In this document: one piece after another, positions 57,483-64,000 of the stretch
How the letters are laid out: the number at the start of each line of letters is the position of its first letter
Numbering within the stretch: position 1 is the stretch's first letter
Assembly: GCF_002797715.1 (NCBI RefSeq)
Contig: NZ_PGFF01000001.1
Location: 1,325,304-1,389,303 of the forward strand
Length of the DNA stretch: 64,000 nucleotides
Direction of reading: 5' to 3'
From: Diaminobutyricimonas aerilata
Lineage (GTDB): Bacteria > Actinomycetota > Actinomycetes > Actinomycetales > Microbacteriaceae
Translations under genes and position numbers: made by a program
Notes under the pieces: model-generated
Databases searched by the model: none
Told to the model about the DNA's origin: nothing
What the model saw: only the letters and a program-made list of their open reading frames with translations

Positions 57483-57959
57483 ATGACCATGACCAGCAAC
57501 GAGCCGTCGATCGTCGACGAGCAGGCGTTCACCGTGCGCCGCACCATCCGGATCGCCGCTCCCGTCGAGAAGGTGTGGTCGGCGGTCACCGAACCGGAGC
57601 ACATCTCCCGGTGGTTCGGGCGCGCCGAGTTCGACGGCACCGGCGTCGGGACGCGCGGCACCCTCACCTGGGACCGCGGCTCCGTACCGCTGCGCATCGA
57701 GGCGATGGAGGCACCGCGGATGGTGTCGTACCGCTGGAGCAACGACGATGCGCTCGGAGTCACCCCCGACGAGGTCGACGACGCCACCTCGACCGTCTTC
57801 ACCTTCACCCTCGAGCCGGAGGCCGACGGCACGCGCCTGACGGTCGTCGAGACCGGGTTCGAGCGCACCTCCGACCCGGCCGCGAACCTCGAGAGTCACC
57901 GCGGCGGCTGGGACGGCGAACTCGACAAGCTCGTCGCCCTGATGGAGACCGGATCATGA
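57483..57959 (+). CDS. SRPBCC (AHSA1-like) domain protein
   Basis: The 158-residue protein has the START-like fold of the AHSA1/CalC group: FTVRRTIRIAAPVEKVWSAVTEPEHISRWFG, then APRMVSYRWS, FTFTLEPEADGTRLTVVETGF and GGWDGELDKLVALM at the end (segments are separate). Members bind hydrophobic ligands. The ATG at 57483 follows GGAAGGA. It overlaps the ArsR-type gene by four bases; SRPBCC-ArsR pairs are common in bacteria, though here the regulator comes second. Confidence 0.85.
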   Translation: MTMTSNEPSIVDEQAFTVRRTIRIAAPVEKVWSAVTEPEHISRWFGRAEFDGTGVGTRGTLTWDRGSVPLRIEAMEAPRMVSYRWSNDDALGVTPDEVDDATSTVFTFTLEPEADGTRLTVVETGFERTSDPAANLESHRGGWDGELDKLVALMETGS

Positions 57960-58273
57960 CCGTCGACACCCTCGTCCCCGTGTTCGCCGCCCTCGGCGAC
58001 GAGACGCGCTGGAGCATCCTCGAGGCGCTCGGCGAGGGCGAGGCGTCCGCGTCCGCCCTCGCCGGCCGTCTGCCGGTCACCCGCCAGGCCATCGCGAAGC
58101 ATCTCGCCGTGCTGCACGACGTCGGTCTCGTCGAACCGGTGCGCGTCGGTCGCGAGGTGCGCTACCGGGTTCTCGGATCGCAGCTGAACGCGACGGCACG
58201 TCGACTCGAGGTCATCGGCGCCGAATGGGATCGCCGGCTCACCGCGATCAAGGGCATCGCGGAGAGCCTCTGA
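57956..58273 (+). CDS. ArsR-family transcriptional regulator
   Basis: The 105-residue winged-helix protein has VFAALGDETRWSILEALGEG (helices 1-2), ALAGRLPVTRQAIAKHLAVLHDVGLV (recognition helix) and VGREVRYRVL (wing). It lacks the ELCVCD metal motif of ArsR or SmtB, so it probably senses something other than metal. It is co-translated with the SRPBCC gene. Likely targets are its own operon and the upstream MFS gene. Confidence 0.88.
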   Translation: MTVDTLVPVFAALGDETRWSILEALGEGEASASALAGRLPVTRQAIAKHLAVLHDVGLVEPVRVGREVRYRVLGSQLNATARRLEVIGAEWDRRLTAIKGIAESL

Positions 58274-58384
58274 GCTCCACCGGTCGACCGGGTCGACGGG
58301 GTGGCGCCGAGTGCCCGTCGATCCCCGGCGGGGTCGGAGGTCCGACCTATGCTGGGGCACATCGGGGGATCCGGGGAGGGCGAC

Positions 58385-59350
58385 ATGGCGACGAAGGCAC
58401 GATGGGGACAACACCCGGCGGCGGACCTGGTCATCGCCCACATCAGCGACACGCACCTGCTGACCGGCGGCGTTCCGCTCAACGGATCCATCGACACGGT
58501 GGCGAACCTGCATCTCGCGATGGAGCGGCTCGCCGGCTCGGGGATCGACTTCGACGCCCTCGTCTTCACGGGCGACCTGACCGACCTGGGCGAACCGGGC
58601 GCCTACGACATCCTGCGAGACGCGGTCGAACCGGTCGCCGCGCGACTCGGGGCCGAGGTCATCTGGGTCATGGGCAACCACGACGAGCGGGCGCCGTTCG
58701 CGGCGGCCCTCTACGGCGAGTCCGTCGAGAATGCCGGCGAGAACGCCGCCCGGCCGCAGGACCGGGTCCACGACGTCCACGGACTGCGGATCATCGCGCT
58801 CGACTCCACCGTGCCGGGCTACCACCACGGCGAGCTGACCGACGCCCAGCTCGACTGGCTCCGCCGCGAACTCGCCGCACCGGCACCGCGCGGCACGCTC
58901 CTGGCCCTGCACCACCCGCCCGTCCCGAGCCCCATCGACTTCCACGACGCGCTCGAACTGCGCGATCAGCACAAGCTGGCCGAGGTGGTCGAAGGCACGG
59001 ACGTGCGCGGCATCCTCGGCGGGCATCTGCACTACTCCACGCACAGCACGTTCGCCGGGGTGCCGGTCTCCGTGGCGGCCGCCACGTGTTACACGATGAC
59101 GTTCCTGGAGCCGGACCGCCTGCTCTCGGGCGTCGACGGCGGGCAGTCGATCGACCTCGTGCACGTCTACGACGACCGCATCGTGCACACCGTCGCGCCG
59201 CTCGCGCGCTTCCCCGAGGTCGCGTCGCGCCCGGCGGACCTCATCGACCGCATCTCGAAGCTCGACCCGGAACTGCGGCTCGAGCTGCTGTCGAGCAAGG
59301 AGTCGACCTTCGACCGGCTGCTGCGCGCCCTCGACGACGCGGGGGCCTGA
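58385..59350 (+). CDS. Calcineurin-like metallophosphoesterase (CpdA-like)
   Basis: The 321-residue protein carries the dimetal phosphoesterase motifs: VIAHISDTHL (D-H), LVFTGDLTDLGE (GD), VMGNHDER (GNHD), LLALHHPPV (H) and ILGGHLHYSTH (GHxH). This is the order of cAMP phosphodiesterase CpdA and its relatives. The true substrate is uncertain. The ATG at 58385 is favoured by GGGGAGGG four bases upstream. The xerC GTG follows its stop codon directly. Confidence 0.88.
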   Translation: MATKARWGQHPAADLVIAHISDTHLLTGGVPLNGSIDTVANLHLAMERLAGSGIDFDALVFTGDLTDLGEPGAYDILRDAVEPVAARLGAEVIWVMGNHDERAPFAAALYGESVENAGENAARPQDRVHDVHGLRIIALDSTVPGYHHGELTDAQLDWLRRELAAPAPRGTLLALHHPPVPSPIDFHDALELRDQHKLAEVVEGTDVRGILGGHLHYSTHSTFAGVPVSVAAATCYTMTFLEPDRLLSGVDGGQSIDLVHVYDDRIVHTVAPLARFPEVASRPADLIDRISKLDPELRLELLSSKESTFDRLLRALDDAGA

Positions 59351-60292
59351 GTGTCGGGGGGCGGACTGGACGAGACCGTCGCGACCTACCTCGCCCACCT
59401 CGACGACGAGCGCGGCCTCAGCGAGCACACCGCACGCGCGTACGGCAACGACCTCGCCGATCTCGTCGCATTCGCCCGGACGCGCGGGGTCGACTCGCCC
59501 GGCGATCTCGATCTCGAGCTGCTGCGCGACTGGCTGTGGGAGACGGCGCAAGCCGGACGGGCCAAGGCGACCCTCGCCCGGCGGGCCACGGCCGCGCGAT
59601 CGTTCACCGCGTGGAGTGCGCGCACCGGCCGCATCCCGCACGACGTCGGCGCGCGCCTGAAGTCGCCGACACCCGACCGGCACCTGCCCCGGGTGCTCAC
59701 CCGGCACGACATGGACGGCCTGCTCGAGAGCCTCGCGGCCCGCGCCGCCGGCGACGATCCGGTCGCCCTGCGCGACCTCGCGATCGTCGAGCTGCTCTAC
59801 GCCTCGGCCCTCCGTGTCAGCGAACTCGTCGGGGTCGACCTGCAGAACCTGGATCGCGGACGCCTCACCGTGCGCGTGCTCGGCAAGGGCTCGAAGGAAC
59901 GTGTCGTGCCGTACGGCGTGCCCGCGGCGCGCGCCCTCGACGCCTACCTCGAGCGCGGCCGGCCCGTGCTGCTGGCCCGCGCTCGGGCCACCGCGGCCGC
60001 CGCGGCGCGCGAGACGGCGGCGCTGTTCCTCGGTGCCCGCGGCGCACGCGTCGGCAGTCGCACCGTCTACGGCGTCATCGCGGGACTGCTCGCCGACGTG
60101 CCCGGCTCGGGTCCGGCCGGTCCGCACGCACTGCGGCACACCGCGGCCACGCACCTCCTCGACGGGGGAGCGGACCTGCGGGTCGTGCAGGAGATGCTCG
60201 GCCACTCCGACCTCGGCACGACCCAGATCTACACGCACGTCTCGTCGGAACGGCTCGTCGCCGCCTACCGCACCGCGCACCCACGGGCCTGA
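59351..60292 (+). CDS. xerC: Tyrosine recombinase XerC
   Basis: XerC resolves chromosome dimers at dif together with XerD. The 313-residue protein has the SAM-like N-terminal core-binding domain ([20 protein letters not shown]) and the catalytic residues: Arg in [16 protein letters not shown] (near 155), Lys in [12 protein letters not shown], the [18 protein letters not shown] box, [15 protein letters not shown] with the nucleophile Tyr near 297. An Ala/Arg-rich stretch of about 30 residues ([18 protein letters not shown]) lies between the Lys and HxxR boxes, longer than in E. coli. Its place before rpsB is conserved in Actinobacteria. The start is a GTG. Confidence 0.93.
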   Translation: MSGGGLDETVATYLAHLDDERGLSEHTARAYGNDLADLVAFARTRGVDSPGDLDLELLRDWLWETAQAGRAKATLARRATAARSFTAWSARTGRIPHDVGARLKSPTPDRHLPRVLTRHDMDGLLESLAARAAGDDPVALRDLAIVELLYASALRVSELVGVDLQNLDRGRLTVRVLGKGSKERVVPYGVPAARALDAYLERGRPVLLARARATAAAAARETAALFLGARGARVGSRTVYGVIAGLLADVPGSGPAGPHALRHTAATHLLDGGADLRVVQEMLGHSDLGTTQIYTHVSSERLVAAYRTAHPRA

Positions 60293-60339
60293 CCCGGCCG
60301 GAACCGCAGCGCCTCGAACCGCGGGCTCGATCATCGTGT

Positions 60340-60990
60340 TCACCCCCGACGCGTCGGGAGCAGCACGGCGCGCGGGATCCCGCCGAGGAACAGCATCGGT
60401 GACACGTACTCGCCGCCGACCCGCGCGCCGAGATGCACGCAGCCGCCGTCGCAGTGCCCTCCGGAGGCGACGATGCCGATCACGTCGCCCGCCGCCACCG
60501 GATCACCCCGCGCGAGCGGCGACTCGACCGCCTCGACGCTGCTGAGCACGTCGCCGGCGTGCCGGACCGAGACCACGGGACGGTCGACGACCACGCCGGC
60601 GAAGTGCACGACGCCGTCTGCGACCGCTCGCACCTCGTCGCCGGGGGATGCCGCCAGGTCGATGCCCCGGTGGCCGGCGGCGTACGGCGTCGGGGGAGCG
60701 AGATACGGCCGCACGAGCCGCGGCGCCACGGGCCACCGCCACGCCGTGGCACCCGGCGGGGGACCGACGTCGTCCGCCGGGTCCGTCGTGCCGGGAGCAC
60801 CCGCGCCGCCCGTCGCGACCGCGGTGGCCGACCCATGCCACCGCTGCACCGCATCCGCCACCGCGGACGCAGGGTCGAAGGCGCCCGCCCCGAGCACCAG
60901 CACGGTTGCGGCCACCACCATCGCGGCTGACGCCCGCCGCCGAGCCGGGGGACCCTGCCCGAGTCTCCGCTCCCACGTTCGGATCCGCAT
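60340..60990 (-). CDS. M23 family peptidase-like protein, membrane-anchored or secreted
   Basis: The 216-residue protein has an Arg-rich N-terminus, a hydrophobic segment (MVVAATVLVLGAGAF, about 24-38) and a LytM domain starting WRWPVAPRLVRPY. The zinc motif HRGIDLAASPGDEVRAVADG has the His and Asp ligands, and the third-ligand region reads GCVHLGARVGG. Such proteins cut peptidoglycan cross-links or activate amidases. The ATG at 60990 (GAGG eight bases upstream) is chosen over a GTG nine codons earlier (61017). It converges on xerC; M23-rpsB-tsf order is conserved in Actinobacteria, but here the M23 gene is on the opposite strand. Confidence 0.85.
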   Translation of the reverse strand: MRIRTWERRLGQGPPARRRASAAMVVAATVLVLGAGAFDPASAVADAVQRWHGSATAVATGGAGAPGTTDPADDVGPPPGATAWRWPVAPRLVRPYLAPPTPYAAGHRGIDLAASPGDEVRAVADGVVHFAGVVVDRPVVSVRHAGDVLSSVEAVESPLARGDPVAAGDVIGIVASGGHCDGGCVHLGARVGGEYVSPMLFLGGIPRAVLLPTRRG

Positions 60991-61095
60991 GCCGTGAGCC
61001 TCGTCGCGTCCCGTCACCCGCGGGGGCCGGGCCCCGGGATCAGCGCAATGGCGCGGGTGGGGCGCCGGTGGGGAGGAGCGGCGGGTGCGGCGGCG

Positions 61096-61590
61096 TCAGC
61101 GACGCGCGAACCGGGCGAGGTGGACCCCCGGTTCGACCTCCACGTCGCCGAGGTGGCGGAACCCGAGCGAGTCGTAGAGGGCACGCGCGGGCGCGTTGTC
61201 GCGCCCGGTCATCACGGTCACGGGCCCGTCGCCCGCCCGCTCGAGCACCGCTGAGACGAGGGCCCGCCCCACCCCGCGCCGGAAGAAGGCGGGGTCCACG
61301 ACGAGGCGGTCGATGTCCCACCCGTCGTCCCCGACCGACCACGCGACGGCACCCGCCACCTCACCGGGTACGTCACCCGCCATCGCACCGGCCGCGGCGC
61401 CGACAGCGGGCTCGACGGCCACGAGCCAGGAGAGGGGCGCCGACTGCAGCGCCCGCACGTCCTCGTGCAGCGCGGGGATCGCGTTCGAACCGATGAGCTC
61501 CGCCTCCACCCGGTACGCCGCATGCTGAACCGCCAGCAGGCGCTCCGCGAGCGCGTCGTCATTCCGGGGCACGGCGGGTCGAACGAGCAT
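61096..61590 (-). CDS. GNAT-family N-acetyltransferase
   Basis: The 164-residue protein has one GNAT fold: LVRPAVPRNDDALAERLLAVQ at the start, DIDRLVVDPAFFRRGVGRALVSAVL with the acetyl-CoA loop RRGVGRA near residue 108, and RALYDSLGFRHLGDVEVEPGV. The acceptor is unknown. The N-terminal region has an Ala/Gly-rich linker (about 70-90). It is transcribed away from rpsB; the 289 bases between the two start codons hold the rpsB promoter and leader. Confidence 0.82.
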   Translation of the reverse strand: MLVRPAVPRNDDALAERLLAVQHAAYRVEAELIGSNAIPALHEDVRALQSAPLSWLVAVEPAVGAAAGAMAGDVPGEVAGAVAWSVGDDGWDIDRLVVDPAFFRRGVGRALVSAVLERAGDGPVTVMTGRDNAPARALYDSLGFRHLGDVEVEPGVHLARFARR

Positions 61591-61692
61591 GCCGCCATCG
61601 TGGCAGAACGGGGCCGTCGGCCGGGGCCCGTCCGCGGTCGGGTACGCCGCGACACCCGCGCCACACCCCTCCGGCGGACGGGCCGTCGGTGA

Positions 61693-61698
61693 TACACT
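61693..61698 (+). promoter_or_regulatory. -10 element of rpsB
   Basis: TACACT lies 181 bases before the rpsB start codon, implying a leader of about 175 bases. A -35 is not clear. Confidence 0.4.
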
Positions 61699-61879
61699 CG
61701 TTCCCGCATCCCGTGTGAGCGGGGTGACTACGCGTGCCCATCGCACGGCCTCCACATCCTTCGGTCCCACCAGCAGGTGGGCGGATGCGCGCCCGGGCAC
61801 CAGGGATCGCGCCGAACCCGGCGCGGCAGTCAACTGAGAACACAGGCGGGCCATGCCCGCCGGAAGAAGGAGAACGGCC
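61699..61879 (+). promoter_or_regulatory. Structured rpsB leader, candidate S2 autoregulatory region
   Basis: Two strong hairpins are visible: GCGCC-GAACCC-GGCGC (61809-61824) and GGCGGGC-CAT-GCCCGCC (61845-61861). The second ends six bases before the ribosome-binding site (AAGGAG, 61867-61872). Other S2 leaders regulate translation by S2 binding; this one is only inferred. Confidence 0.4.
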
Positions 61880-62893
61880 ATGGCCGTCGTCACCATCCGC
61901 GAGCTGCTCGACAGCGGCGTGCATTTCGGACACCAGACCCGTCGCTGGAACCCGAAGATGCGCCGCTTCATCCTGACCGAGCGCAGCGGCAGCCACATCA
62001 TCGACCTGCAGCAGTCGCTGGCCTACATCGACCGCGCCTACGAGTTCGTGCGCGAGACGGTCGCCCACGGCGGCACCGTGCTCTTCGTCGGCACGAAGAA
62101 GCAGGCCCAGCAGGCCATCGCCGAGCAGGCGACCCGCGTCGGCCAGCCGTTCGTGAACCAGCGCTGGCTCGGCGGTCTGCTCACCAACTTCTCCACCGTC
62201 TCCAAGCGCCTCGCGCGCATGAAGGAGCTCGAGGAGATCGACTTCGACGACACCACCAAGGGCTTCACCAAGAAGGAGCTCCTCATCAAGCGCCGCGAGC
62301 TCGACAAGCTCCACAAGACGCTCGGTGGTATCCGCAACCTCACCAAGACCCCGAGCGCGCTCTGGATCGTCGACCCCAAGCGCGAGCACCTCGCCGTCGA
62401 CGAGGCCACGAAGCTGGGCATCCCGATCATCGGGATCCTCGACACGAACGCCGACCCGGATGAGCTGCAGTACGCGATCCCGGGCAACGACGACGCGATC
62501 CGCTCCGTCACGCTGCTGACGCGCATCATCGCCGACGCCGCCGCCGAGGGCCTCATCCAGCGTCACCAGAAGCCCGAGGCCGAGGGCAACGTCTCCGCCG
62601 TCGAGCCCCTCGCCGAGTGGGAGCGCGAGCTCCTCGAGCAGGGTGCCCCCGCGACCGAGGCTCCCGCCGCCGAGACCGAGGCCCCCGCGGCCGAGGTGCC
62701 GGCCGGTCAGACCGAGGGCGTGGGCGCGACCGTCGAGGAGAACGACGCCGACGCGGCCGTCGCCGAGACCGAGCCGACCACGGACGCCGAGCCGGAGCAC
62801 GCACCGGAGACGCAGGCCGAGGTCGAGGAGAAGATCGAGGCCGCCGCGAGCGACGACGAGAAGACCCCCGTCGCCACCGACGACACCAAGTAA
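61880..62893 (+). CDS. rpsB: 30S ribosomal protein S2
   Basis: S2 binds the 30S head-body junction. Residues 1-235 are the S2 fold: [90 protein letters not shown]. The remaining ~80 residues (from about 255) are Ala/Glu/Thr-rich and repetitive, an extension common in Actinobacteria. The start is placed at the ATG with AAGGAG seven bases upstream. tsf follows after 12 bases. Confidence 0.97.
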   Translation: MAVVTIRELLDSGVHFGHQTRRWNPKMRRFILTERSGSHIIDLQQSLAYIDRAYEFVRETVAHGGTVLFVGTKKQAQQAIAEQATRVGQPFVNQRWLGGLLTNFSTVSKRLARMKELEEIDFDDTTKGFTKKELLIKRRELDKLHKTLGGIRNLTKTPSALWIVDPKREHLAVDEATKLGIPIIGILDTNADPDELQYAIPGNDDAIRSVTLLTRIIADAAAEGLIQRHQKPEAEGNVSAVEPLAEWERELLEQGAPATEAPAAETEAPAAEVPAGQTEGVGATVEENDADAAVAETEPTTDAEPEHAPETQAEVEEKIEAAASDDEKTPVATDDTK

Positions 62894-62905
62894 GGACAAC
62901 GGAAT

Positions 62906-63733
62906 ATGGCCAACTTCAGCCTGGCAGACGTCAAGGCGCTCCGTGAGCGTCTCGGCACCGGAATGGTCGACACCAAGAACGCCCTGGTCGAGGCCGACGG
63001 CGACATCGAGAAGGCCGTCGAGATCCTCCGTCTCAAGGGAGCCAAGGGCAACGCCAAGCGTGCCGACCGCTCCACGAGCGAGGGCCTCGTCGCCGCCAAG
63101 GAGGGCTCGGGCAGCACCACGCTCATCGAGCTCGCCTGCGAGACCGACTTCGTCGCGAAGAACGACAAGTTCGTGAGCCTCGGCGACAAGGTGCTCGACG
63201 CGGTCGTCGCCGCGGGCGCCACGACCGTCGAGGAGGCGCTCGCCGCCTCCGTCGACGGCCAGACCGTCGCCCAGCTCATCGAGGACCAGGCCGCCACCAT
63301 CGGCGAGAAGATCGAACTGCGTCGCGTCGCGGTCGTGACCGGCGAGAAGTTCGCCGTGTACCTGCACCGCACGAGCAAGGACCTGCCCCCGCAGGTCGGC
63401 GTCGTCGTCGCCTACACGGGTGACGACGCCGACACCGCGCGCGGCATCGCGCAGCACATCTCGTTCGCCGACCCGCAGTACCTGTCGCGCGAAGACGTGC
63501 CCACCGAGGCCGTCGAGAACGAGCGTCGCATCGTCGAGGAGATCAGCCGCGGCGAGGGCAAGCCCGAGGCCGCCCTCCCGAAGATCGTCGAGGGTCGCCT
63601 CGGCGCCTTCTTCAAGCAGGTCGCCCTCCTCGAGCAGGAGTACGCTCGCGACAACAAGCTGTCGATCAACAAGGTGCTCTCCGACGCCGGCCTGACCGTG
63701 ACGGGCTTCGCCCGCTTCAAGGTCGGCGCGTAA
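62906..63733 (+). CDS. tsf: Elongation factor Ts
   Basis: EF-Ts recycles EF-Tu from GDP to GTP. The 275-residue protein begins MANFSLADVKALRERLGTGM, VDTKNALVEADGDIEKAVEI, followed by LIELACETDFVAKND (EF-Tu contact), ALVAAKEG-like dimer core segments and a C-terminal KVLSDAGLTVTGFARFKVG. It lies 12 bases after rpsB and ends at a canonical terminator. Downstream pyrH therefore has a separate promoter or read-through. Confidence 0.97.
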   Translation: MANFSLADVKALRERLGTGMVDTKNALVEADGDIEKAVEILRLKGAKGNAKRADRSTSEGLVAAKEGSGSTTLIELACETDFVAKNDKFVSLGDKVLDAVVAAGATTVEEALAASVDGQTVAQLIEDQAATIGEKIELRRVAVVTGEKFAVYLHRTSKDLPPQVGVVVAYTGDDADTARGIAQHISFADPQYLSREDVPTEAVENERRIVEEISRGEGKPEAALPKIVEGRLGAFFKQVALLEQEYARDNKLSINKVLSDAGLTVTGFARFKVGA

Positions 63734-63745
63734 GACCGCGGATGA

Positions 63746-63780
63746 CGGGGTTCGGGACCACTGGTTCCGGGCCCCGTTTT
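63746..63780 (+). terminator. Rho-independent terminator of rpsB-tsf
   Basis: CGGGGTTCGGGACC (63746-63759) pairs with GGTTCCGGGCCCCG (63763-63776), 14 bp with three G-U pairs, a 3-base loop and TTTT at 63777-63780. It is the only terminator in the window with a T-run. Confidence 0.85.
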
Positions 63781-63829
63781 CCATGCCCGCACCACACCGG
63801 ATAATGAACACGACCGAACGGGAGACGCG

Positions 63830-64000
63830 ATGACCGAGAACCGCAGACGACGGGTGCTGCTCAAGCTGTCGGGTGAGGCGTTCGGCGCCGGCCAGCTGGG
63901 TGTGAACCCGGATGTCGTCGCCGGCATCGCGCGTGAGATCGCCGCGGCCAGCCAGGAGGTCGAGATCGCGATCGTCGTCGGCGGGGGCAACTTCTTCCGC
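63830..64000 (+). CDS. pyrH: UMP kinase (3' partial)
   Basis: UMP kinase phosphorylates UMP to UDP. Only the first 57 codons are in the window: [16 protein letters not shown] (phosphate-binding Lys-Leu-Ser-Gly-Glu), then [20 protein letters not shown] and VVGGGNFFR. The order rpsB-tsf-pyrH is conserved in Actinobacteria. The ATG has GGGAG five bases upstream. It continues beyond the right edge. Confidence 0.93.
   Translation, partial: MTENRRRRVLLKLSGEAFGAGQLGVNPDVVAGIAREIAAASQEVEIAIVVGGGNFFR

Noticed and set aside
1-64000. tRNA, rRNA, CRISPR, insertion sequence or prophage genes
   Set aside because: No cloverleaf, repeat-spacer array, transposase or phage protein was found in either strand by reading; xerC is the chromosomal recombinase in its usual place.

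Overview
The window is GC-rich, densely packed chromosomal DNA from an actinobacterium, most likely of the family Microbacteriaceae. The evidence is the frequent GTG starts, the core gene order (rpsP-khpA-rimM, trmD, rplS-lepB-rnhB-DUF2469-yraN-yifB-dprA, xerC, rpsB-tsf-pyrH, smc, ftsY, ffh) and the sugar ABC operons that lack an ATPase gene. No rRNA, tRNA, insertion sequence, prophage or CRISPR array was seen. No gene-free stretch exceeds about 300 bases; the longest are upstream of rpsB (61591-61879), between the MBL hydrolase and MFS genes (56049-56249) and between nirB and nirD (45658-45833).

Bases 1-12406 are a carbohydrate region. It holds the C-terminal part of a GH43-type glycosidase, a hexapeptide acyltransferase, a DeoR-type repressor and, divergent from it, an eight-gene operon: GH4 glycosidase, class II ketose-bisphosphate aldolase, solute-binding lipoprotein, two permeases, two PfkB-type sugar kinases and a glycosidase-like lipoprotein. 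Together they suggest uptake of a glycoside, intracellular cleavage by NAD-dependent GH4 chemistry, two phosphorylations and aldol cleavage, in the manner of a tagatose pathway. Bases 12410-23875 carry a GNAT protein, smc, a histidine phosphatase, a GH13/LLM-oxidoreductase pair, ftsY, a gamma carbonic anhydrase and ffh.

Bases 24029-34657 form a second polysaccharide region: a secreted beta-helix protein, a secreted GH53 endo-galactanase, a GH42 beta-galactosidase, an ABC importer (binding protein and two permeases) and a LacI-type regulator. Two near-identical 16-bp palindromes lie in the divergent GH42/importer promoter, and a strong hairpin separates the binding-protein gene from the permease genes. 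This fits beta-1,4-galactan use: GH53 cuts outside, the importer takes up oligosaccharides and GH42 hydrolyses them inside.

Bases 34742-38679 hold unlinked accessory genes (META-like lipoprotein, LLM oxidoreductase, YbdK-type ligase, EamA transporter). Bases 38807-51650 carry the rpsP-khpA-rimM...trmD...rplS-lepB-rnhB core. A nitrite-assimilation and siroheme block (nirC, hemD-like, cobA, nirB, nirD, cbiX) sits between rimM and trmD, and map/tetR/a membrane protein sit between trmD and rplS. The nirB promoter has a GlnR-like array of 5-mers. Bases 51701-63999 continue with DUF2469, yraN, yifB and dprA, then accessory genes (MBL hydrolase, MFS exporter, SRPBCC/ArsR pair, phosphoesterase), then xerC, an M23 peptidase, a GNAT protein, rpsB, tsf and the start of pyrH.

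A window-wide regularity: at least thirteen genes lack a Shine-Dalgarno sequence and have a TANNNT hexamer ending 6-9 bases before the start codon. This is the architecture of leaderless transcription known from actinobacteria.
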